From: Dreissena polymorpha
Lineage: Eukaryota; Mollusca; Bivalvia; Myida; Dreissenidae
Assembly: GCF_020536995.1 (NCBI RefSeq)
Contig: NC_068359.1
Location: 107,393,257 to 107,457,256 of the forward strand
Reading direction: 5' to 3'
DNA length: 64,000 bases
The notes below the pieces were generated by a model, which was not told where the DNA came from, searched no databases, and worked only from the letters and a program-made list of their open reading frames with translations. Positions within the stretch are counted from its first letter, which is position 1. Every line of letters begins with the position of its first letter. Shown piece after piece: positions 11,697 through 23,465 of this stretch. Position numbers and translations under genes: made by a program.

Positions 11697-11724
11697 CTGA
11701 AAAATGCGCATAATATCACTTTAA
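11697..11724. mobile_element. Isolated end of a TTAA MITE
   Basis: The sequence 'tgaaaaatgcgcataatatc' followed by act-TTAA is the same terminal sequence, in inverse orientation, as the left end of the element at 12229. The similarity runs on to 'aacactgaaaaatgcgc'. I could not find the partner end to its left, so it looks truncated. Confidence 0.45.
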
Positions 11725-11737
11725 ACTGTAATCTTAT

Positions 11738-12228
11738 TTAAAGGGGCCATTACACAGATTTTAGCATTTATTGAAGTTTGTCATTATGTGCTTTATATTG
11801 ATAAATGTAAACATTGGGTCTAAAAAGCTTCAGTAAACAAACAATAAAAAAATAAAGAAAGAAAAATAGTAGCCCTCAATCGGATTCGAACCACTGACTC
11901 CTGGAGTAAAGGCCTATCGTCTATACCACTAGGCTATCGGCGCTTACACAAATTCAAAAAAATTATACTATATATAAGCAATTTTCGTAGTATCAAAAAA
12001 TTTAACAACAATAAAACTCTCCAAATTATTCAATCGTTTTGCGTTGCAACGCTTTATAATTTTCAGGTTTTTAAACCGTCAAAACATGCATAATATGGAT
12101 ATTTTAGAGCATGGTAAATGTTCAGTATTACTGTTTCCTCACAAATATTATAACTACAACGAAAATTTGCGAATCTGAAATATTTTTTTTCAATTTTGTC
12201 AATTTACCGAAACGTGAAAAAGGCCCCT

Positions 12229-12232
<4 letters not shown>
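11738..12232 (-). mobile_element. TTAA-bounded element with tRNA-like core
   Basis: The ends are TTAA-AGGGGCC and GGCCCCT-TTAA. On the minus strand at about 11872-11945 there is a tRNA-like segment: an A-box-like 'tagcctagtggtatagacga' and a B-box-like 'gtggttcgaatccga'. Acceptor-stem pairing is poor, so this is a tRNA relic, not a gene. Flanking 'actctccaaattattcaatc' and 'cgttgcaacgctttataatt' are shared with the copy at 29031-29549. Its right TTAA is also the left TTAA of the next element. Confidence 0.7.
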
Positions 12233-12782
<550 letters not shown>

Positions 12783-13442
12783 GTTTCTTAATCAAGTATC
12801 ATTTTAAAATTAATATAATAAACTAACGGCTGAAATAAAATGGATCAATTTATATCAAACTGTTCCGCTTTGTGTACATACCGGTCTTACTGACAATAAC
12901 GAAGTGACGTCACCATCAATGTATAGAATGAACTGTTCCGGCGATGTTATATATATTTTCTGAACTTATATACATGTATTTCTTCATTAAATTTTCCAAT
13001 TGCATTGTAAACTTTAGATTAAACTATAAAACAGGAAACAATATATTGATTTTGCCTTCACTTATGACTGATAAATTAGCAAGACAATAAATTAAGCCTT
13101 TTGAATACACATCTGCGATAAAGGCGCAAACGCATTCTCTTCAAGGGAGACCATGTCCCCATTGTAGATTAAGAGCGTTTACTGGTATGCCTATGACACT
13201 TTTGAAGAATTATGATATACGTTTAAACTAAATATATATCATTTTATATAAAAAAAATCTCTATTGTTTGTATTTTTCGGAAATATTATTTTACCCCGTT
13301 GTGTTCAACGAAATTACTTGATGTTAATTTCACTCTTTATAGGACTACGAAATGTTTTATTTTTCCGGAGCCCATTTAAATGTGTAGCATTCAATTTTTA
13401 AAATCATTAACATATATAGGTATTAAGCACTTTATTAGGTAT

Positions 13443-14330
13443 CCGGACATTCGTTCTCATGGACAATCGTTCCTACGCTAATTTTGACAAGGCAGACATT
13501 CGAATCTTTCCTACGTTGTTCTGACTGCCAGGGCATTCGTTCCTACTTTATTTTAACAACCCTGACATTCGTTCCTACTTTATTTTAACAAGCCTGACAA
13601 TCGTTCCTACATTATTTTAACAGACCGGATATTCGTTTATACATAATAACCACGCAAAGGACATTCGTTCCTTCATAATTGTTACTCATGGCCATTGGTT
13701 CTTACAGTTATAGACAATACATAAACTGTGAAAACAATATGGGCATGTATCTATAGTAATGTACACTCCTTCAATTTTACTTCCATCAAGGAACTTCTTA
13801 TGAAAGAACGCGGTCAGCCTGTGCTTTTCTTCGTACGCCAAAAAACGCACGTTTAAGTCTACAATTCGGTGGCTATGAAGTTTAAGTCGCCCCGATTTCT
13901 GCAAAGTTTCTCTAATTACAGATCTCAGTGTAACTCGATATATTCGAATAATTTTTATTATTCTCATGCTCAGGACAAATTTTGTTGAGTGCAAACAAAT
14001 ATATTTGAAAAATGGCGCACTATTTTAATAATGTGACACTTGAAATTCCGAAAAGAAATGTCCATAGTGTCATATTCATTTGGGTAGAATGTGATAATGA
14101 TAACCAGGGTAGCAATTATGTATCAAGCAATGTCCTGGATGTAAATATTATATAATAACGGACCTTCAGGCTGTCCAAATAACGTAGGAACGAATGTCCG
14201 GGCTATCAAAATAACGTAGGAACGAATGTCCGGGCTATTAAAATCCGGATTGTAAAAATAATGTAGGAACTATTGTCCACCTGTGTCAACATTAGCATAT
14301 AAACGATTGTCCGCGAGAACGAATGTCCGG
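13443..14330. mobile_element. Foldback element with tandem-repeat arms
   Basis: The left end is 'ccggacattcgttctcatgg' and the right end its near inverse 'cgagaacgaatgtccgg'. Each arm is a run of ~32-37-bp units of the form 'gacattcgttcctac' then 'ttattttaacaagcc': about six units on the left (13443-13680) and about four inverted ones on the right (14160-14330). The 470-bp middle is not self-complementary and holds a 102-codon minus-strand frame (13994-13686) with no motif I recognise. Just outside the ends are ta and ta. Confidence 0.75.
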
Positions 14331-14607
14331 CATAAACTTTATCACTGTGATTAAACTGGCTTCTTTACAGTTATTATCCTGTGATAATCTGAATGGACAA
14401 ATAACGTTCTATTTGAGTATTTGGCGTTAAATTAGTCCTAAAATGACTACACAATGCTACAACTACGAGAAGACATGGGGGTAATATATACGTTGTGTTT
14501 AATGACCAGACATCTGCCACCTGTGGTTTATGACACCAATTTTATTTAGTATTTTAATTATGCCTTTAAGTAAATAAAACTATTGATGCGTGTTTCTTAA
14601 ATTGCCA

Positions 14608-14722
14608 AACTTAAGTCGATTCCAGCTTCCACATCTACCGACTCGTCCTGGATCCGTTTTATCAAGGGATGGAACTCGATGTCGTGAATGTGAAAAGGGT
14701 TTATTCCCTTCCGTACACTTTA
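14608..14722 (-). other. Coding-like stretch without a start
   Basis: Read on the minus strand, a 38-codon frame between stops gives KGINPFHIHDIEFHPLIKRI then QDESVDVEAGIDLSLAI and a stop. It has no ATG and no clear acceptor. The residue mix is protein-like rather than AT-rich junk. It may be a relic exon or a piece of a transposon gene; I cannot assign it. Confidence 0.2.
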
Positions 14723-15614
14723 ATTGTTGGTCGTTTGCGGTCGGTTTTCACCTTGTGTAGTGTGTTATTTGTCAGACCCTTTCCTCAATAGCGACACAAT
14801 ATTGTGCTTGGACTGGAATACTCCATATGACAATTGCATTTGATTTGTTTATTTGTTTTACATCTTACTGTTTAATGTGTGGTCGTTCGCATACAACTTA
14901 CATGTTCCCATTCTGTCGTTGGCATATTTCGTAATTCGCCATTTACTATCTCTATGCAATCGGTTATATTCATTTTGCTCCACCGATAATCGCACACTTG
15001 GCATTTACACGCTGTTTACATATATTTTATTAATAACACAAATTTATTTCGATGTTTTATTCCAAATAACACAAATTGTATTGCGTAAGCGTGACCCTTA
15101 GCATCGTTTACTAGAAAGTATATGAATGTTATCAGAAAGTGTTTTACCTAAGAACGCTAAGACATTACGGAAAGATAGCGAGAAGATGGGTGAAATCGGT
15201 ACACCAGTCTTTTTAAATTTTAAATTGTTCAAGGGCAAGATAGCACTAAGTCCAACGGTCCAGTCTGTCACAATAAATCCGGATACCGGGTAATCCTGAT
15301 TAGGACATAATTAAGTTATGAGGGCATGAAATGTTGACATTTAAATTGTGAATACAAACTTGCACAAATCGACAGTCATACAGTGCACCTATCTCGGCGT
15401 ATACACTTGTACCTATAGCATAATACGTGTACATGTATATAGAAACATCACTGTGTCACGGATCAATGAACATAACGACCCTCGAGTGGTCGATCAGATC
15501 AACATGCTCTACGAACTATAGCAGTTTTGACGCACACTGGCCGTCGGTTACTTACAATTTACGCTCTGTTTCGAAGGTTCGTTCACGGGTCTTGGTTCGA
15601 CAAACTTGCACTTG

Positions 15615-18600
15615 ATGAAAATGGGCATGTCGAGGATTACGCGCATGCTTTCGTTTGCTCTTTGTATAGCCTTAAAGAGCGGAATGGAATGTGTTGAGGT
15701 ATACATTTGTTAATGATATTTAAGATTAAAATTATGTATGAAAATAAAATGATGTTAATGATGAGAATGCACATATGAATGCGTTTTTCTAGAGATGTTT
15801 GGTCACATTAAATGAAGCGTATATCAGGTGTTCTTTCTTAAAAACAAGTTTGTATATATAGGGTGACGTTATACATTGTGCATATAATATATAAAACGTG
15901 TAGAAGTTGTGTAATATTTTGAGTCTTATTATTTTGAATGATATGGAAAACAGTGCATATAATTAAACATAAAATGTCGTCATCGAAGCGCGTATTGAAT
16001 GGTATGTTCTATTTGAATGTTTGACTGCAGTATTAGATTTAAACAGTGTTCTGTGTTAGACGCAACCGAAATGCACAGTTTCTTAGGTATGAAACTGCAT
16101 CAGTTGTAAAACTTGACAGAAAAGACGATTTTTTTAAATATTACTTTTATAGTTTTTATACTATTTATTGGTAATGTGCTGACTTAACTTATTTGCTATT
16201 ATATGAGTACCAACCATTTTTGGCATCATGCAAATATTGTCTCATGAAGTAATGATATGTTCCGTATAAGAGCTTCTAAATGAGACTTTTAACTGAACTC
16301 TCTGTTTTAGGTGTATGACTGGAAACGTGACTGGGGCAAGGGTATCGCACCAAGGGAAGTGGTCACCTTGGATACTGGCACCATGACGCTACTCCACTCT
16401 GCCACGACCTTGACCACGGACAGCTTGAGCCCAGCGGTCAGTTTTTTCGACTACAGCAACGAATCACAACAGGTAAATATTATTTTTTTTGCATTGAACA
16501 TGTGTTTATGTGAATGCATACAATAATTATTACGACATTGTCTATGGAAAATATAGCATTAGCCGTGTGTGTATTTTATATTTATTTAATAGGCTTGCTA
16601 TTCATTATTGCGAAAATACGAAATTAGGAGTAAAAATATTATTTAAAAGTTTGATAAAATGTATGAATTCTTTTGAATACAATAGGGACAATGTAATACA
16701 ATTTAACAAAGTTAAATCTGTTTAATCAAAAAGTCACACGTTGCTCCAATTATTGTTAAAACAATGATAAAAAATCTGCTTCAAACAACACTTCAATAAC
16801 ATGTTTTGTTTGAACTAACACTAATTTCCATCGATGTGATGTTTATAACCCTCCAGGGTATATTCGCCATCAGACCGTTGCTATCGGATGGGACCAGTGC
16901 GTGTTTCATTGTACGAAGTGACCAGGGGCGAAACTGGCAAGATGTGCAACGCGATCTTCGAAGCCGCCAGGGGGTGAGTGTGTGAAACTATTGATGGATA
17001 AACATGATTGCAGGGTTTGAGTAGACAACGCAGAAGTTTAAACAGACAGGATTGGTTTCATTAATGACACTTGCAACTCGAATTTAGTGCAGAATTTATA
17101 TGGTACTAAATTATATATGGTACTTGGGACTGAACGCTTAATTGTTTAGGACCAATTGAAGTATGGAAACCAGAAACAAAATAGTATAATGTTGGAAAAT
17201 AATATATATATGAAAGTTCAACTTTCTGATTACTCGAACTGTTTGAGACATAGTAAAAATTGACAGGTACAACATAATTAAACATACACCCACTGTAATT
17301 GTTTTAAAATAGAAGAAATTTAATACTTAATCTTATTTAGTTAAATAGACGCCCACTTTAAATGTTTTAAATCTTGAGTTTGATAAGCTACGTACGCGTC
17401 TACTTATAACTTGTCCATTTCTATAGCTTTTTAATACTTGGACAACCTTTCAATACAAACTGTTAATAACGGTTACTTTCGATGAAGATTGAAGCTCTTT
17501 GATACGAGCTTAATGCTCGGAACCAGTCAGCTCTTTGCCGGGGTATCATTTAAATCACTGACTTCAGCTTACTTCCTATGCGGTTTTTTTGACAGACATG
17601 TGATTTTGATTTGCGTTTGTCTTTTTATAATAGGGACACATTCTAATAATCTTTGGAATAATGTAATCGTGCCTTGGTACGGCATTCATATAAGTAGCAT
17701 TATAACATTATTGGTGTTTGGTGATCCAAATCACCGTCTGGGTCGAAGAAACCATGAACAATATTTTATTAAAACTTGAGATAGGACGAGCGTGGTACAG
17801 CATAAAACAAACTGCAACAGGTCAAGGGTGGTAACACCGAGGGCGCATAGTAAAACCGAGTAACCTCTCTTGACACGTGTCTCCGTTCGCTGAAACATTT
17901 TGAGTTAGCGCCTTCCTATTGCAGAGCATCTTACCCCGCGCACGGGCGAGGAACTACGCCATAGTTGGAGGGCCCCTGAACGAGCATTACCTGTCCAATC
18001 AAGCGAGACTGACGGACTTCTGTGACGTCGCCAGTGATCACATGTTCCTCTTGCAGGAATATGACGCAGGTATAGAATACAAATCTGTTGAAGAAGTTTT
18101 GCGATTAAGCGTCGTTTATTTGCAAATATATCAAGATATGGAGTTCGGATGCGAATGCTCATTGTTTTAATAACAACGCAATAGAATGTAAAATTGACAG
18201 AGTCACTATTGGCCGCTTAGCTAGATAAGCTGAAATTATTGCGATTTTAACACGATTTCAAAAATTTGTTTCAGTTTTCACTGTGACGTAAGCAGATTCA
18301 GATCAACCTTTGTACCATGGCACATTTTCTTAAAAGTATAAAAGATAAGAGGGTAACATGCTAAACTTCCGTATAAAGCACTCACTCAATACACATACTA
18401 GTACTTAGATGAATGAATTGGCCAGTAACACAGCATTTGGTTCGTTTTCAGATGATATGCGCAATGTCTGTGTGCAGGGGTTATTCGAAGAAATGCGGAT
18501 TTACGTGCCAGAAGAGCTCGTCAGTAAAGTGTTTGGTAACATAATTATCTTATGCATGTTTAAATTTATATATTTCGTCGTTTTCATTTACAATTCATTG

Positions 18601-19107
18601 ATGTCGGTAGGAAATACGAGTAACTGCCTGTTTATATCATATTTAAGTTTTCTACTTCAAATGAAAGAATGTGAAATGCGAAAGAAAATATCGCGATTGT
18701 ACAATGATGTGATAATAAGCGTAACCACTCAGATCAAAATTCTGTATCACGGCTGCGCGTTTTTGTTAGCGTGAATCCGGTTGTTCGTCATCGTGTTTTC
18801 ATCATCGTTTTGAGCGTGATTGTGAATTTGTATTTCGTTATCGTTTCTCGCTTTTCTGTTATATGCTTGTTCGTCATTGTGTTAAAAAGGTATTGTATCT
18901 CATTTTCGCGTGTTTGTCTTGCTATTGCAGTCGCTGTGTCTATCATAGCTCTATCTAAGCTTGCACTGACGTTGACATCCCTTTGTGGCATACAGCCTAC
19001 GGGAGAAAATAATTCATACGTTTTGTTCCTTTGCAGGTGTTTGTTGTCATTATTCATGTTTTATTAATTGCAGTGTCAGGGTCCTGAGTGAATTACATGG
19101 ACCATAA
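15615..19107 (+). CDS. Small secreted protein with probable BRICHOS domain
   Basis: Six exons fit one frame: 15615-15698, 16311-16472, 16857-16973, 17925-18069, 18452-18535 and 19037-19107, giving 220 residues. Every junction is GT-AG. The first exon is a short signal-peptide-like leader (SRITRMLSFALCIALKSGME). Residues 70-180 resemble a BRICHOS domain: SFFDYS then GIFAIRPL at 73-90, TSACFIVRSD with Cys98, and MRNVCVQGLFEEMRIYVPEE with Cys176, spaced like the paired cysteines of gastrokine-type proteins; Cys154 is a further candidate. BRICHOS domains act as intramolecular chaperones in secreted or type II membrane precursors, where the C-terminal peptide is often the active part. Here the tail is short and cysteine-rich (GVCCHYSCFINCS), which could be that peptide. 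Exons 2-4 are secure. Exon 5 rests on a phase match, and exon 6 is the least certain. Confidence 0.6.
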
Positions 19108-19319
19108 TACATTTTGCTCAACTTCATGTATATGTCTTTAGTTTCTTTGCAGAACGTGATTTAGTTCGAATGCTGACAATTCTAATAACATACGGTACTA
19201 CGTTTCCAGTTTCACATAGAAGGTTATATTCCTTATTGCACCATGTTTTCAGGAAAAAATGGTCGTGGACTCTTTCTTGCAAATCAAATCATTCCTGAAT
19301 GAGTTTACACGTATTTTGT

Positions 19320-19515
19320 TTAGCTCACCTTTGATGAATGTAACGTTTATGCTTACCTCATCTTAACTGAATGTGATTATTCTGTATTGCTCACCGTTGC
19401 TAAATGTAATAATATTTTTTAATTGTTCACCGTTGCTGAATGTGATCATTGTGTTTTTGCTGAATGTAATTATTATGTAGTGTACCATTTGCTTTATGTA
19501 ATTTTTTTTTCCCGA
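19320..19515. repeat. Degenerate tandem repeat
   Basis: Four to five diverged units of about 45 bases of the type 'ttgctcaccgttgctgaatg' then 'tgattattgtgt'. It lies just downstream of the proposed last exon of the BRICHOS-like gene and is not coding. Confidence 0.4.
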
Positions 19516-19818
19516 CGTTTGTTGAAAATAATTATTTTTGTGTTACCAAATTTGTTGTTTGTTTTGCTTCGTCACTTTTGTTTTCATTTGTTAAACGATT
19601 AAAGTAAATAACTAAATTAAAACGTATGTGTTGTAGTTTATCAATGAGTTTGCAACCAATAAGTGAACTGACAATGGCAGATCAAGAAATTATGCTCTTT
19701 CACGAAAAGAAAGAAACAATAATTGCACAGTATCAAACATACTTTTCCAAACGCGAACATATCTGCCTCTGCGTATTGAGCAAGTCAACCACGTCATATT
19801 TTTTAAAGGAAATGTGCC

Positions 19819-19960
19819 TTCATGCTATAGTAACAGTGTGACTCGCGTTATGACAGGGCATGAATTATGCCTCTTACTTCTATAGTACTATTGTGACTTG
19901 CATCGTCATGGAATAAGGTCATGCGTTACTATAGTAATAATCGCCCTTGATTTGGACATT
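19819..19960. repeat. Short direct repeat, ~55-bp unit
   Basis: 'ctatagtaacagtgtgact' with 'atgacagggcatga' recurs as 'ctatagtactattgtgact' with 'tcatggaataaggtcatg' and again, shortened, as 'ttactatagtaataat'. About two and a half copies. Confidence 0.35.
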
Positions 19961-22118
19961 CTATCTTTTTAATTTGTAATTATACGTCTTGTTGTTGTTT
20001 TTTTAAATTATCTTCAACTTTGAAGAACATATTTTACTCATAATACAGAAAATAAAAAAAATCTAAATAAAATGTTATCAAATATTTTGTCATTATGAAG
20101 TTGGATATGTAAAAGTTTTAATAATTTCTGGTTACGCTTAATTTAGAATGTTCAATTATAAATTAAGCCATCGGCATTTTGACCAGATGCATTTTACAGC
20201 ATATATTTAAAAAAAATTACCTGTAAGATTAAAAGGCTATATTCAGTGGTTCGTTCTATTTAATAGATTTCATAGTAAAATATGTGTAACAATGCAATTT
20301 TCCCTTATGGCGAACATGTATTAATATACTGGCAATGGCGTATGGACGAGTATTAACAACATTACTCGTGCTACACAACTCAACGTAGATATAATCCCTA
20401 AGCTCACAAAAACAAGAATCAAATAATCTTGTATTTTTGTATTTACGTATTTTTCTGTGTCAACCCAGTAATGGTTCCGCTGTTGTAGAGTTTGAATAAA
20501 CACCAGGAGCCGTATTCATCAATAATAAACTCAAACTTGAACTCAAACTCAGACTTTGACTCAGACTTAGACTTACTAAAGACAGACTCAGGATTGGTAT
20601 TCACGAACGCGTTTGGAAATAGACTTCAATAAGATCGTGTTTTTATGACGTCACGACTAAGCGAACTCTCTAGTAGGGAAAACGCGCCAAATAGTGTCAA
20701 AAATAGTAGCAGACATTTTTGATATAACATATTGAATGGAGTGTTTGGCAGTTGAAGACAGCGAAACAAAGCGCCAGAAGGTCCAGATTGGTCCGAGCCA
20801 GAGATTGTTTTTAATGCGCTGGTTCGGAACCGCTGGAACCTTCTATCGGCGAGTATAAGGGGATCGGTGCCGAAAAGATTTTGGTTATTCGAAGAAAAAA
20901 ATGGGACGAGGTGGCGAGCAGAATATCAGTGTAAGTTATATGTTATTATCGTATCTGCCTTATAGTTGTAATATTTTATTTAATAGCTTACTGTTGGATT
21001 TGCTACCGATGTCGTTTTTACTAGCGCCGAATAATGCACTATGTAAACAAGGGGCATAACCACTCAGCAAATTGTACTTACGGATTTCGGATGTGATTGT
21101 GGAATGTGTTTTAGTTTCAAACATTTGTTATGATTTATGGTAAAGTTGCATGTTCTTTGTTTCCAAAATTTGCACACGTGAATTGTTATTTAAGTATTAA
21201 TAATGAATATTTGTGATATCACGGATAAGTTTACCATTTAAGGAGGTCTATTGTTTTAGTTTTCATCTCGTACCCTGTTAGATTCGTACCCATGTGTGTT
21301 TTATTCGTATCTGATTACAATCTGCACATTTCCAAACGAACTTTTCAATTACTACAAGTTAACATTGATAACTATTACCCTGTATGTCGTTTATATTAAA
21401 CTAATCGACAGTCATTATGGCAAACATGAAATGTAATGTGTTTCATAAATACTGCTATACATCATTCAATTGTTTTTATTAAACTTTCAGAAAATTTGGG
21501 GTCGCAAAAACTGGTGAACAGTGCCAGAAGAAGTACCAAAATTCCAAGGCTCGGTGTAAGTTGTCATAAATTACTTTTTTTGTTATGCTTTCATTTAATT
21601 AAATTTGTTGAAAGCTATAATCAATTGCAATTAGTTTGTTTCAATATTACTACATGTCGAACCTAATATGTGTTTTCTACGTGATATAATCACAATGAAT
21701 ACTTACTTATGTTGTTAAAATTTGTAAAAAAGCTTATGAGCATTTTCATTGGTTAATCTATGTTTTATGCTACTGTATTATTTTGCTGAAATGGTGCTAG
21801 AATATATACAGCTATGTCACGCATTGAAAACAATTTTCTTTTTTTTTCGTTAAATTTAACTTAATAATAATTGTCTTTGCGTAATTGAATTAGTGTTATA
21901 AAAAAGATCTGACACTTGTCAATTCATATGATTATTGATTAAACCCATCAAGGAAATATGTAGGTAAGCTCACCAAAGCTACACTAAATAACAATATTCA
22001 TGAACTCGTTCACAGAAATATGTTATGAAATGGCAACTTGTATCAGAATCTTTGTTTGTTGTAAATATAGCAGGGTTCCGTATAAGGACAATTAAAACAA
22101 GGGACAAAATTGTCACAA

Positions 22119-22795
22119 AACCAGGTTTTCATTGTGAAAAAAAAATCTGATAAAGGGAGAAAACTCAAACTGAACTTTTGAAATGACCAAAAAAAATTAA
22201 CCCTCTTTGTAAGTTTTTTTTTTTTTTTAAATCTATTTTTAGTCGTGGCGACCTTGACATTGGAGATATTGACGTGATTCTTTCGTGGGACACACCGTCC
22301 CATGATGGTGAACAAATGTGCCAAATGATTTTAAAATCTCACAATGAATGACATAGTTATGGCCAGGACAAGCTCATTTATGGCCATTTTTGACCTTTGA
22401 ACTCAAAGTGTGACCTTGACCTTGGAGATATCGACGTAATTATTTCGCGCGACACACCGTCCAATGATGGTGAACAAATGTGCCAAATGATTTTAAAATC
22501 TGACGATGAACGACATAGTTATGGCTCGGACAAGCTCATTTATGGCCATTTTTGACCTTTGAACTCAAAGTGTGACCTTGACCTTGGAGATATCGACGTA
22601 ATTATTTCGCGCGACACACCGTCCAATGATGGTGAACAAATGTGCCAAATGATTTTAAAATCTGACAATGAACGACATAGTTATGGCCCGGACAAGCTTA
22701 TTCCGCCAGCCCGCCAGCCAGCCCGCCAGCCAGCCAGCCAGCCCGCCCGCATTCGCCAATCTAATAACCAGTTTTTTCCTTCGGAAAACCTGGTT
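22119..22795. mobile_element. Dispersed element with 162-bp tandem units
   Basis: The ends are AACCAGGTTTTC (22119-22130) and GAAAACCTGGTT (22784-22795), a perfect 12-bp inverted repeat. The body has three direct units starting at 22250, 22412 and 22574, exactly 162 bases apart. Each runs 'gaccttgaccttggagatat', 'cgacacaccgtccaatgatg', 'ctgacaatgaacgacatagt'; units 2 and 3 are nearly identical. A ccag/cccgc run follows at 22703-22750. It sits in an intron of the MYB-like gene. The 140-codon frame across it is repeat-derived. Confidence 0.7.
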
Positions 22796-23361
22796 AATAA
22801 AACATTAAGATCATTAATTTTAGATCGGCTAATGAAGTTTGTGCATTTAAGGAAGTATTTCTATTCCTTTTTGTTAGATACTTTAAATCTCTTGACTATT
22901 TCAATTTTGTTGTTGAGTTCATTTATTCAAGGAATGAGTGCAAATACAAACATTGTATTTCTTGGTAATCAAACAGTATGATTTGTTATTCTTCCAATGT
23001 AGAAATTAAAAAGGTCGGAGAAATGCGGCACCCAATCTGAGATATGTTTTGGAAGAGTCGTTGTGTCTGTTCATATTAAATTATTATTAATATATATTTT
23101 TTAAATTAACAAAGCCTTCAACAAGTAGATTTTTATTTTATTTTATATACTAGTAATAAAATACCTGTGTGTATGACTGTATTGAAATGACATTTCTTTG
23201 GCTATCATAATTTAGCATTTATTATGTAGCATTTTATAGCTTCTGAGTTTGTAATATATATAGTCAGTATTATGTAACATGTTCACTGAACTGACTTATA
23301 TTTATAGCGACTCTTTAATAATAATAATTAATCCACTTTTTTGTAACAAAATACATTAAAT

Positions 23362-23465
23362 GCCAAACCTAAAGTAACATCCTTCAAGGTCAACGGTAAA
23401 CAAATAAATATGTTCAAAGCGGCGCAGTAGGGAGCATTGTTTCTAACAAACACATCTCTTGTTCC
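23362..23465 (-). repeat. Truncated copy of the AACAAGAGATGTG element
   Basis: Read on the minus strand it gives 'aacaagagatgtgtttgtta', 'gaaacaatgctccctactgc', 'gccgctttgaa' and then 'gttgaccttgaaggatg'. This matches the first ~90 bases of the element at 27283, with the rest missing. Confidence 0.6.

Noticed and set aside
11872-11945. tRNA gene candidate on the minus strand (also 26150-26250, 29160-29260, 42510-42575)
   Set aside because: A- and B-box-like motifs are present, but acceptor stems do not pair and all sit in repeats; treated as tRNA-derived relics.
12903-12912. CRE-like tgacgtca (also near 48460)
   Set aside because: An 8-bp palindrome alone is expected by chance at this scale, and no promoter or exon is attached.
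17489-17779. 96-codon plus-strand frame
   Set aside because: It lies in the intron between exons 3 and 4 of the BRICHOS-like gene and has no motif; composition is intronic.
19153-19300. Alternative last exon after the AG at 19151-19152 for the BRICHOS-like gene
   Set aside because: It is open for about 48 codons in phase, but it is lysine- and histidine-rich with no BRICHOS-like feature, and the acceptor at 19035-19036 has a better pyrimidine tract. Not excluded.
22559-22981. 140-codon frame with Pro-Ala-Arg-Gln repeats
   Set aside because: It is generated by the 162-bp units and the ccag run of a dispersed element.
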